Positions 5,811 to 12,103 of a DNA stretch of 12,147 nt are shown one piece after another (the first letter of the stretch is position 1; the number at the start of each line of letters is the position of its first letter). The DNA lies in the NCBI GenBank assembly GCA_031279575.1, contig JAITIG010000141.1, positions 1-12,147 on the forward strand, read 5' to 3'. The translations under genes and the position numbers were made by a program. This stretch comes from Bifidobacteriaceae bacterium (GTDB lineage: Bacteria; Actinomycetota; Actinomycetes; Actinomycetales; WQXJ01). The notes beneath the pieces are model-generated. The model saw only the letters and a list, made by a program, of their open reading frames with translations. It was not told the DNA's origin and made no database searches.

Positions 5811-8005
5811 CGGGCGCCCCCCGCCGATGACGTGGACGCCGCGGCCGCCGGGCCTGGTGCGGCCGCCGGGTCCGATGACGTGGACGCCGCGGCCGCCGGG
5901 CCGGGTCCCGCCGCCGGGTCCGATGACGTGGACGCCGCAGCCGCCGGGCCGGGTCCCGCCGCCGGGTCCGCCGGGCCGGGTCCCGGCGCCGCCAAATCCA
6001 GCAGGCCGCGGCTGGCCCGGCCCGGCCCAACGGCCCGCAGGGCGACCGGCCCCAGCGAGCATGCGGGCATGGCCAAGGCGCAGCGTTCGGCCAGATGGCA
6101 GCCCTTTGGCCAAGCGCCCGGCCGGGCCACCTGGCCCGGGATCGACGGCAGCGGCTGGCCGGGAGTGGCTGTGGCCGGGTTGGCCGCGATCAGCGCGCGC
6201 GTGTAGGGATGGGCCGGGCGGGCGTAGACCTGGGCCGTCGGCCCGCTCTCCACGATCTGCCCGGCGTACATCACCAAGGCGCGGTCAGCCAGGTCGGCCA
6301 GCACCCCCCAATCGTGTGTCACCAGCACAATCGCCATGCCGAGCCGACGGCGCAACTCGTCCAGCAAGTCCAGGACGCGTTGCTGGACGGTCACGTCCAG
6401 GGCGGTGGTCGGCTCGTCGGCGATCAGCAGCCGGGGGCGGCCGGCCAGCGCCAGGGCGATCGCCACCCGTTGCGCCATGCCGCCGGAAAGCTCGTGCGGG
6501 TAGCGCGACAGGACCGAGTCCGGATCTGCGATCCGGACCAATGCGAGCAGTTCGCGCGCCCGCCGCCGCCGTTCGGCCCGCGGCCCGCCGTCGCGGCGGC
6601 GCACCACCTCGCCGAGCAGCGAACCGACCTTGAAAACGGGGTCGAGGGTCGTCATCGGCTCCTGCGGGACGTAACCGATCTCGCCGCCGCGCAGCCGCGT
6701 CAGCCGGGCCGGGCTCATCTGGAACACCGGCTCGCCCTGGTAGTGGACTGTGCCCCCGGCCACCCGCCCGCCCGGCGGCAGCAGGTTGATCAGCGCCCGC
6801 GCCATGACCGTCTTGCCGCTGCCGGATTCGCCGACCACGCCCAGCACTTCTCCCGGCCGGACCGCGAAGGCCGCGTCCTCGAGCACGGTCACCGCCCGCC
6901 CGGCGGCGCCGAACTCGACCCGCAACCCGCTCACGCCCAACAAGATTTCGCCGCCGCCGTCCGACCCGCCGCCGCCAGCCGCGCCGCCGCCAGCCGCGCC
7001 GCCGCCAGCCGCGCCGCCGCCGTCCGGTCCGCCGGGCCGGTCCTCGGCTGGGTCGTGCCCCACGGCATCGGGCAGCGCCCGGCCAGCCGACCCGCCGGGC
7101 CGGTCCCCGGCTGGGCCGTGCCCCACGGCATCGGGCAGCGCCTGGCCGCGCCGAAACCGCCGACGCGACGGCCGGGCGGGCGCGGCGCCCCGGCTGGCGG
7201 CGACGTCGCGGACGCCGTCGCCCACCAACCCCAGCGCCAAAACCACCAAGCCAATCAGGACGCCAGGCGGCAACAACTGGAACGGGTGCGCGGACAAAAC
7301 ATTGGACGCCTCACCGATCATCGAACCCCAACTCGGGTTTGGCGGCTGGATCGAAAAACCGAGGAACGCCAACCCCGACTCGGTCAGGATGGCCGACGCG
7401 GAAAACAGCGCCACCTGCACAATCACCTGCCCCCACAGGTTCGGCAGAATGTGGCGGCGAAGCACCGCTGGGGCGCTGAGACCGGCCGCGCGGGCGGCCT
7501 TGACGTAGAGTTCGCCCGCCGCCACCATGGTCGAGGCCCGCACCACGCGGAACAACGATCCGAACCCGAGTACGCCCAATGTGATCATGGCCGCTGCCAA
7601 ATTGGATGAGAAAACCGACAGCACCACCAGCAGGATGACGATCACCGGCGTGGCGAAGACGACCTCGACCAGGCGACCGAGCAGCCGGTCCACCAAGCCG
7701 CGGCGATAACCGGCGATCAGGCCCAAGGGCAGGCCGAGCGCCGTGAAAACCGCCACCGCCAGGACCGAACCCGACAGCGTCACGCGCCCGCCATGGACCA
7801 GGCGCGACAAAATGTCGCGGCCGAGCGAATCGGTTCCCAACCAATGCGCCCCGGAAGGCAACTGGTTGGCGGCGGCCAGGTCCTGCGCGATCGGGTCGTA
7901 CGGGGCGATCAGCCCGGCCAGCGCGCAGGCCAGCACAACCGCTGCCACAAAGGCGGCCGCCAGGCAGGCGACCGGCTGGCGGACGAATCGGCCGATGGCG
8001 CTCAC
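5807..8005 (-). CDS. Fused ABC permease-ATPase, DppC-DppD-like
   Basis: One 732-residue frame joins two usual subunits. Residues 1-270 are a DppC-type permease: N-terminal helix, WLGTDSLGRDILSRLVHGGR at 55-74, the EAA-like loop around ELYVKAARAAGLSAPAVLRRHILPN (165-189), and SILTESGLAFLGFS-like and PPNPSWG signatures. Residues 353-655 are a DppD-type ATPase: Walker A GESGSGKT (K398), Q448, LSGGMAQ at 506-512, LLIADEP (D530, E531), H564, and a C-terminal region with C636, C642 and C649 like the cluster-binding tail of DppD. A Gly/Ala/Pro-rich linker (about 271-352) connects them, and a 16-residue repeat forms the tail. The GTG start overlaps the preceding permease stop by 4 nt (GTGA). Such permease/ATPase fusions are known in Actinobacteria. 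I see no frame disruption at the junction. Confidence 0.92.
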   Translation of the reverse strand: MSAIGRFVRQPVACLAAAFVAAVVLACALAGLIAPYDPIAQDLAAANQLPSGAHWLGTDSLGRDILSRLVHGGRVTLSGSVLAVAVFTALGLPLGLIAGYRRGLVDRLLGRLVEVVFATPVIVILLVVLSVFSSNLAAAMITLGVLGFGSLFRVVRASTMVAAGELYVKAARAAGLSAPAVLRRHILPNLWGQVIVQVALFSASAILTESGLAFLGFSIQPPNPSWGSMIGEASNVLSAHPFQLLPPGVLIGLVVLALGLVGDGVRDVAASRGAAPARPSRRRFRRGQALPDAVGHGPAGDRPGGSAGRALPDAVGHDPAEDRPGGPDGGGAAGGGAAGGGAAGGGGSDGGGEILLGVSGLRVEFGAAGRAVTVLEDAAFAVRPGEVLGVVGESGSGKTVMARALINLLPPGGRVAGGTVHYQGEPVFQMSPARLTRLRGGEIGYVPQEPMTTLDPVFKVGSLLGEVVRRRDGGPRAERRRRARELLALVRIADPDSVLSRYPHELSGGMAQRVAIALALAGRPRLLIADEPTTALDVTVQQRVLDLLDELRRRLGMAIVLVTHDWGVLADLADRALVMYAGQIVESGPTAQVYARPAHPYTRALIAANPATATPGQPLPSIPGQVARPGAWPKGCHLAERCALAMPACSLGPVALRAVGPGRASRGLLDLAAPGPGPADPAAGPGPAAAASTSSDPAAGPGPAAAASTSSDPAAAPGPAAAASTSSAGGAR
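5826..5969 (-). repeat. 48-bp in-frame tandem repeat x3 in the DppCD tail
   Basis: Three 48-bp units (5826-5873, 5874-5921, 5922-5969) are nearly identical. Each encodes the 16-residue unit DPAAGPGPAAAASTSS or a one-residue variant, and a partial fourth unit follows on the inner side. The array ends 15 bp from the next gene's ATG. Confidence 0.92.
6968..7012 (-). repeat. 15-bp in-frame tandem repeat x3 in the DppCD linker
   Basis: Three perfect 15-bp units (6968-6982, 6983-6997, 6998-7012) encode GGGAA-type pentapeptides in the linker between the permease and ATPase halves. A partial fourth unit follows. Confidence 0.88.
7029..7154 (-). repeat. 63-bp in-frame tandem duplication in the DppCD linker
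   Basis: Two imperfect 63-bp units (7029-7091 and 7092-7154) encode 21 residues each, sharing ALPDAVGH.PA.DRPGG. They lie next to the GGGAA array, so the linker has grown from two separate repeat families. Confidence 0.85.
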
Positions 8006-8943
8006 CGGGCCCGCGCCTTCGGGTTGAGCAGGCCGTAGACCAGGTCGACCGCCAGATTGGCGACCACCACGAAGACCGCGAAGGTCAGCGCCACGCCCTC
8101 GACCACCGGAATGTCGTGCTGGGCGGTCGCCCGCACCACCAGCCCGCCCAGCCCGGGGTAGGCGAAGACGTTCTCGACCAGCACCGAGCCGGAGAACAGG
8201 CCCACAAACATCAAGCCGAGGACGGTGGTGACCGGGATGGCGGCGTTCTTGAGCGCGTGCTTGTAGACGATCGAGCGTTCCGGCAGGCCCTGCGCGCGCA
8301 TGGCCGCCACGTAGGCGGACGCGAGTTGGCTGCTCATGGCGTCGCGCGTCTGCTTGGCGATCACCGCCACGCCGCCAATCCCCAGCGTCACAACCGGCAG
8401 GACCAGGGATTTGGCCCAGTCGGCGGGCGCGGCCGCGAACGGCGCGTAGCCGGTGGCCGGCAGCCAGCCGAGCGTCACGGCGAAGAAGGTCACCAGCACC
8501 AGCCCCAGCCAGAAGTTCGGCAGCGAGATGCCGATCAGGCAGAGCACGTCGGTCACTCGCCCGATGCCGTTTGGTCGCCTGGCGCTCGCCACCCCCAAGG
8601 CCACCCCGACGCAGGCGGCGAACAGGACCGCGCCCGTCACCAGCGTCAGGGTTGGCACGATCCGTGAGGCGATGATTTCGGTGACCGGTTGGTTCGAGAA
8701 GATCGAGGCGCCGAAGTCGCCGTGCAGCGCCTCCCGCAGCCATTCCCAGTAGCGCTGCGGCAGCGGGTCGTTCAACCCGAGGTCTTCGCGCAGCGCCTCA
8801 TATTGCTCGGGGGTGCCCTTGGCCCCCAGGATGGCGCGGGCGGCATCGCCGGGGGCCAAGGCGGTCAACACGAATGTCAGCGCCGACACGATCAGCAGCA
8901 GGGCGAGCGACGTGCCGAGCCAACGCAGCAGCAGGCGGGTCAT
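8002..8943 (-). CDS. Peptide/oligosaccharide-type ABC transporter permease, DppB-like
   Basis: The 313-residue integral membrane protein has about six hydrophobic segments (9-30, 99-119, 134-156, 182-197, 239-260, 282-304). The family features are an N-terminal LTFVLTALAPGDAA block (22-35), LGLNDPLPQRYWEWL (55-69), ISLPNFWLGL (139-148), the cytoplasmic EAA-like loop YVAAMRAQGLPERSIVYKHAL (211-231) and ENVFAYPGLGGL (257-268). This is the DppB/OppB type (BPD_transp_1). A GAAAGG Shine-Dalgarno-like sequence lies about 7 nt before the ATG. The stop overlaps the GTG of the fused DppC-DppD gene (GTGA), so the two membrane domains are made in a coupled way. It sits 137 nt after the binding-protein gene. 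Confidence 0.94.
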   Translation of the reverse strand: MTRLLLRWLGTSLALLLIVSALTFVLTALAPGDAARAILGAKGTPEQYEALREDLGLNDPLPQRYWEWLREALHGDFGASIFSNQPVTEIIASRIVPTLTLVTGAVLFAACVGVALGVASARRPNGIGRVTDVLCLIGISLPNFWLGLVLVTFFAVTLGWLPATGYAPFAAAPADWAKSLVLPVVTLGIGGVAVIAKQTRDAMSSQLASAYVAAMRAQGLPERSIVYKHALKNAAIPVTTVLGLMFVGLFSGSVLVENVFAYPGLGGLVVRATAQHDIPVVEGVALTFAVFVVVANLAVDLVYGLLNPKARAR

Positions 8944-9080
8944 TCAACGCCTTTCGCGCCGCTGGCCCGGGCCGCCGCCCGACCCGCCCGGCCGGGCCGG
9001 GCTGGCGCCCGACCTGGCCGGCGCGGCCGACCCGCTCCGGCCGTCGCGTGCTGGCCGGCGTGCTGGCCGACACGGCTGGG
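8944..9080 (-). other. 137-nt GC-rich gap between binding-protein and permease genes
   Basis: This is the only sizeable gap inside the operon. It is almost pure G/C with runs of CCGG and GGCC that can fold into strong stems, for example around 8962-9005, and a short imperfect duplication of GTGCTGGCC near 9050-9070. I see no supported gene. A stem here could let the lipoprotein be made in excess over membrane components, as in other ABC operons; that is inference. Confidence 0.4.
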
Positions 9081-10688
9081 TCATGATCCGGCTGGTTTGA
9101 GGTCGATGATGGCGACTATGGGGCTGGCCCCGGTGGTCGTGGTGACGGCCTCTGGGTCGATCTTGTCCGTGGCGTATTGCCCCAGCGGCACCCATGCCAC
9201 CGGCGCGAACCAGGCCAGTTCCACCAGGCGGGTCTCGATCGCCTGGCTGATCGGTTCGATCTCATCCTGGCTGGCCACGGCCAACTGGTTGTACAGGTCG
9301 GTGATCTGGGCGTCTTCGGTGCGGAACGGGTTGAACAGGGCGCCTGGCATGAACAGGTTGATGCCCTCGAGGTACATGGGCATGGAGCCGAATCCGATCC
9401 AGGCCACCGGGTAGGCGGCGGTGGCCATCAGGTTGAAGAACTCATTCGCGTCCGCCACCGATTCGACCACCAATTCGATGCCGACCTCTGACAATTGCCC
9501 GGCGATGGCTTGGGTGACCATGTCGCCGCTGGCGAATGGCGTGGACAGGGTGGAGATTTGGAGTCCGTCGCCGTGGCCGGCCTCGGCCAGCAGGGCGCGC
9601 GCCTTGTCCGGGTCGTAGGGGTAGTAGTCGTCGAGTTCTGGCACGAAGCCGACGCCGTTGACGGTTTGGGTGGTGGGGATGCCGGTCTCGCCCAGCAACG
9701 CCTGGGTGATGGCTTCGCGGTCGAGGGCGTAGTTGATGGCTTGGCGCACACGGATGTCGCCGAGCGCCGGCGCCATGGCGCCGTCGCGGTCGTTCAGGGC
9801 CAGGCCTTGAAACACCTGGGGCACGAAGTGCGTGGTCAGCCCGGCTTCTTTGGCGGCCGCTGCGGTGGTGAAGTCGCCTTGGGCGAAGTCGGCCTGGCCG
9901 GAGCGCAGTGCGCTCAGCACCGAGTTGATGTTGGGGATGACCTTGATGGTGACCTTGGCCCAGTGAATGTTGTCCGGGTCCCAGTAGTTCGGATTGGGCA
10001 GATAGACATAGGTGTCGCCGGTGATGGTGGCGCCCGCGTCGAGCACGTAGGGCCCGGCGCCGTGGGTCTCCGCGCCCAGTTTGTCGGTGTTGGCGAGCCC
10101 GTCGGGGGAGATGACCTGGCTGATGCCGACCCCGGATTGGGCGAACAGGTAGATCAGTTCCGGGTTGGGTTGGGACAGGGTGACGCGGACGGTCAGCGGT
10201 TCGGTCGCCTCTATGGTTTCGAAGGTGGCCAACGATGCCGCCATTTGGCCGCCGGCGTTCTTGACGTAGGTCAGGTGGTCGGCAACGCCTTGGGCGGTCA
10301 GCTCGCCGCCGTCTGAGAACTTCACGTCGGGTCGCAGTTTCAGTTCAAAGGTGGTGTTGCCCTCGCCCACGTAACCCCACTCGGTGGCCAGCGAGGGTCT
10401 GGTGGTTCCGTCCGATGACGTTTGGATGAGTGGGGCGTAGGCCAGGTCGGTGTACCACTGGGCGGCTTGGTTTATAAGGGCCGGGTCGAGTGTGCCCGGG
10501 TCGGATTGGGCGGCGATGGTCAACTCGGGTTTGGCGGCGCCGGCGCCGGCGCCGTCGCCTTCGGTCGGGGAGGTCTGCGCTGAGCAAGCGGTCAGGGTTA
10601 GGGCCGCGGCCAGCAAGGATGTCAGGATGGCTGTGGTCTGGCGGCGGTGTTTGTTGGCTGTTGAGGCTCGGTGCGGGATCGACGTCAT
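9081..10688 (-). CDS. ABC transporter substrate-binding lipoprotein, family 5 (DppA/OppA-like)
   Basis: The 535-residue secreted lipoprotein starts with a basic n-region (HRASTANKHRRQ), a hydrophobic stretch (20-33) and lipobox LTAC with C35, then an acidic/Gly linker. The mature part matches SBP_bac_5: DPGTLDPAL (63-71), a FELKLRPDVKFSDGGELTA block (114-132), GAGPYVL (210-216), PNPNYWD (231-237), a DIRVRQAINYALDREAI segment and PYDPDKARALLAEAG. Family-5 proteins capture peptides, oligosaccharides, nickel, haem or opines outside the membrane and deliver them to DppBC. The ligand is not readable. ATG at 10688 has a good AGGAGA ribosome-binding site 6 nt (counting from the GGAG) upstream. It is the first gene of the operon, with the promoter about 60 nt further up. 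Confidence 0.94.
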   Translation of the reverse strand: MTSIPHRASTANKHRRQTTAILTSLLAAALTLTACSAQTSPTEGDGAGAGAAKPELTIAAQSDPGTLDPALINQAAQWYTDLAYAPLIQTSSDGTTRPSLATEWGYVGEGNTTFELKLRPDVKFSDGGELTAQGVADHLTYVKNAGGQMAASLATFETIEATEPLTVRVTLSQPNPELIYLFAQSGVGISQVISPDGLANTDKLGAETHGAGPYVLDAGATITGDTYVYLPNPNYWDPDNIHWAKVTIKVIPNINSVLSALRSGQADFAQGDFTTAAAAKEAGLTTHFVPQVFQGLALNDRDGAMAPALGDIRVRQAINYALDREAITQALLGETGIPTTQTVNGVGFVPELDDYYPYDPDKARALLAEAGHGDGLQISTLSTPFASGDMVTQAIAGQLSEVGIELVVESVADANEFFNLMATAAYPVAWIGFGSMPMYLEGINLFMPGALFNPFRTEDAQITDLYNQLAVASQDEIEPISQAIETRLVELAWFAPVAWVPLGQYATDKIDPEAVTTTTGASPIVAIIDLKPAGS

Positions 10689-10693
10689 TGTTG

Positions 10694-10699
10694 TCTCCT
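10694..10699 (-). promoter_or_regulatory. Ribosome binding site for the binding-protein gene
   Basis: AGGAGA on the minus strand lies 5 nt before the ATG at 10688. It contrasts with the leaderless starts proposed elsewhere in the window and fits high-level expression of the binding protein. Confidence 0.75.
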
Positions 10700-10750
10700 G
10701 GCAGTTGAGGGTTTGTCGGCGAATCGCGCGCTCGCCGCCTGCGTGTTGCG

Positions 10751-10780
10751 AGAATAATCGAAGTGCCAGTAGGCTGTCAA
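10751..10780 (-). promoter_or_regulatory. ABC operon promoter (TTGACA / TATTCT)
   Basis: On the minus strand a perfect TTGACA -35 box (10780-10775) and a TATTCT -10 box (10756-10751) are separated by 18 bp. The predicted start near 10744 gives a leader of about 55 nt to the binding-protein ATG. An operator half-site abuts the -10 box and a full palindrome lies just upstream of the -35. Confidence 0.75.
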
Positions 10781-10802
10781 TAAGTTATCGAAGCACTTCG
10801 AT
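10757..10802. promoter_or_regulatory. LacI-type operator pair: half-site and palindrome
   Basis: ATCGAAGCACTTCGAT at 10787-10802 has 7-bp arms around a 2-bp centre, the shape of a LacI-family operator with CA in place of the usual CG. The half-site ATCGAAG recurs at 10757-10763, exactly 30 bp away, about three helical turns. The half-site lies in the spacer of the operon promoter and the palindrome between the two divergent promoters. Binding by the regulator encoded at 2584 is inferred. Confidence 0.6.
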
Positions 10803-10805
10803 GGA

Positions 10806-10835
10806 TTGGCCGGGGGCTTTCGCCCTTGGTAGCGT
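10806..10835 (+). promoter_or_regulatory. Putative promoter of the divergent hydrolase gene
   Basis: TTGGCC (10806-10811) and TAGCGT (10830-10835) are 18 bp apart, 3 bp downstream of the operator palindrome. This is weaker than the operon promoter. A GGAG ribosome-binding site (10860-10863) lies 8 nt before the ATG at 10872. Confidence 0.4.
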
Positions 10836-10871
10836 GCCAACAACCATCAGGACTCGGACGGAGCTGGGCCA

Positions 10872-12065
10872 ATGTCGATCGATCCCGTGATCACCCGGAT
10901 TCGCGCCCAGGTCAAGTCCCCCTCCGGGGGCCGGCCGGCGCCGGCCCAATGGCGCGCTGAGGCACTGCGAATCGACAATCTCTTGGCCGACCTCGCCTAC
11001 GCCGAAGCCCCCGACTGCCAAACCGAAGACTTCACCATCGCCGTGGACGGCCAGCCCCCCGTCCATCTGCGCCTCTACCGACCTGTGCCCGCCCGCCCGC
11101 CGCGAGGCGGCGGGCGGAACCGGACGGCTGCGACTGCCGGGCCGGACGGCATCGGCGGGGGTGTTGGGCGCGGGCCGGACGGCGGACGCGCCGACGTGCC
11201 CGGCGGCATCGGCGGGGGTGTTGGGCGCGGGCCGGCGGGCGGACGCGCCGACGTGCCCGGCGGCGAACCGGCCCCGGGCGCCTACATCGGGTTCTTCGGC
11301 GGCGCCTTTCGCCAAGGCGGCCTCGACTTCCCCTCGGTCGACCGGGCGTGGCGCTCGCGCGCGGTTCGCGCCGGGACCGTGGTGATCGGCGTCGACTACG
11401 CCCTCGCGCCCGAACACCCCTACCAGGCGGCCGTCGAGCAGGGCCACGCGGCCCTCGCCTGGGTGGCGGAGCACGCCGCCGAGTTGGGCGTGGACCCGGC
11501 GCGCCTGGCCGTTGGCGGAATGTCCTCGGGCGGGAACCTGGCGGCGGCGGTGGCGCTGATGGCGCGCGACCGCGGCGGGCCGGCGCTCGCCTTGCAGGTC
11601 CTCGAAGTGCCGGCGCTGGACTTGACCGGAGGCCATCTGCGCCTGTCCGCGGGCCGGGGCCAGGGCATGCCCCCAATCCTGGTCAAGCTCGGCTTGCGGA
11701 GCGTGGCCAAGGCTTACCTGGGTCCGGGCGCGGCCCGCCGAGCCCGCGAGCCGTACGCTTCGCCGCTGCTGGCGCCCGACCTGGCTGGGGCCCCGCCCGC
11801 GCTCATCTTGGTGGCGGAACACGACCTGCTGCGCGGCGACGGCGAGGCTTACGCGGCCCGCCTGCGGCGGGCCGGCGTTGACGCCACCGCGCTGGTCTAC
11901 CTGGGTCACACGCACGAATCTGCGGCTTTCACCAAGGTCCTGGCCTCGGCCCGCCACTGGCAGCGCACAGTCGAGGCCGCCCTCGCGGCGGCCTTGGCCA
12001 GCGGCCAGCCGCGCCCCGCCGCGCCCACATTTATCGGCCTAGACTCCCCACATTTCTCGGCCTAG
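10872..12065 (+). CDS. Alpha/beta hydrolase, HSL family, with altered oxyanion motif
   Basis: The 397-residue product is a paralogue of the hydrolase at the other end of the operon: both share VDY.LAPEHP, ARDRGGP, LEVPALDL, DLAG.P.A and GEAYA..LRRAGV. The nucleophile elbow GMSSGG (S218), acid D318 (AEHDLLRGDGEAY) and histidine H348 (LGHTHES) are intact. The oxyanion motif usually starting with His (HGG) reads FGG here (F142), and the conserved Arg of DYRLAPEHP is Ala177, so substrate range or activity may differ. A 19-residue Gly-rich repeat inserted before the first core strands (93-131) lengthens the protein. ATG at 10872 has a GGAG site 8 nt upstream. It is divergent from, and probably co-controlled with, the ABC operon. 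The last 13 or so codons run into a 23-bp repeat array. A cytoplasmic esterase role is inferred. Confidence 0.87.
   Translation: MSIDPVITRIRAQVKSPSGGRPAPAQWRAEALRIDNLLADLAYAEAPDCQTEDFTIAVDGQPPVHLRLYRPVPARPPRGGGRNRTAATAGPDGIGGGVGRGPDGGRADVPGGIGGGVGRGPAGGRADVPGGEPAPGAYIGFFGGAFRQGGLDFPSVDRAWRSRAVRAGTVVIGVDYALAPEHPYQAAVEQGHAALAWVAEHAAELGVDPARLAVGGMSSGGNLAAAVALMARDRGGPALALQVLEVPALDLTGGHLRLSAGRGQGMPPILVKLGLRSVAKAYLGPGAARRAREPYASPLLAPDLAGAPPALILVAEHDLLRGDGEAYAARLRRAGVDATALVYLGHTHESAAFTKVLASARHWQRTVEAALAAALASGQPRPAAPTFIGLDSPHFSA
11149..11262 (+). repeat. 57-bp in-frame tandem repeat x2 in the second hydrolase
   Basis: Two 57-bp units (11149-11205 and 11206-11262) are almost identical. Each encodes a 19-residue Gly-rich unit (IGGGVGRGP.GGRADVPGG), placed between the N-terminal cap and the catalytic core, where the paralogue has no such insert. 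Confidence 0.9.
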
Positions 12066-12093
12066 ACGCCCCGCATTTATCGGCTTAGCGCTA
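12025..12093. repeat. 23-bp direct repeats x3
   Basis: Three abutting 23-bp units (12025-12047, 12048-12070, 12071-12093) share CCRCATTTMTCGGCYTAG. The first two keep the tail ACNCC and the third diverges at its end. They lie across the end of the hydrolase gene (its TAG is within unit 2) and run up to the promoter of the next gene. There is no spacer, so this is not a CRISPR. Operator iterons or an intergenic repeat family are both possible. Confidence 0.85.
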
Positions 12094-12096
12094 AGC
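12083..12096. promoter_or_regulatory. 14-bp perfect palindrome before the last gene
   Basis: GCTTAGCGCTAAGC is a perfect palindrome overlapping the third 23-bp repeat and the proposed -10 box of the next gene. Its position fits a repressor operator; no regulator can be assigned. Confidence 0.5.
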
Positions 12097-12097
12097 T
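12092..12097 (+). promoter_or_regulatory. Putative leaderless -10 box for the last gene
   Basis: TAAGCT is followed by exactly 6 nt and GTG at 12104, the same geometry as for the LacI-family and MFS genes. The box overlaps the palindrome at 12083-12096. Confidence 0.4.
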
Positions 12098-12103
12098 GTG
12101 GGG

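Noticed and set aside
5811..6113. N-terminal extension of the DppF-like frame to 6113 (minus)
   Set aside because: It is the 48-bp repeat array and the DppD tail read in a different frame. The ATGA overlap at 5810 gives a natural start.
8006..8743. N-terminal extension of the fused permease-ATPase frame to 8743 (minus)
   Set aside because: It overlaps the DppB-like gene in another frame on the same strand and is an Arg-rich shadow. The permease domain starts at the GTG 8005 with a 4-nt coupling overlap.
9177..10316. Plus-strand frames 9177-9491 and 9495-10316
   Set aside because: Antisense to the binding-protein gene, which has a signal peptide and full family features. The Gly/Val/Asp-rich translation is a shadow.
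10812..10826. GGGC-TTTC-GCCC hairpin as an attenuator of the second hydrolase
   Set aside because: It lies between the proposed -35 and -10 boxes, so it would not be in the transcript, and such short GC stems are expected by chance here.
10785..11957. 390-codon minus-strand frame
   Set aside because: It is antisense to the second hydrolase, whose catalytic motifs are clear, and its start lies inside the control region.
12025..12093. Possible CRISPR array
   Set aside because: The three 23-bp units abut with no spacers. The 48-bp and 57-bp arrays elsewhere are coding tandem repeats.
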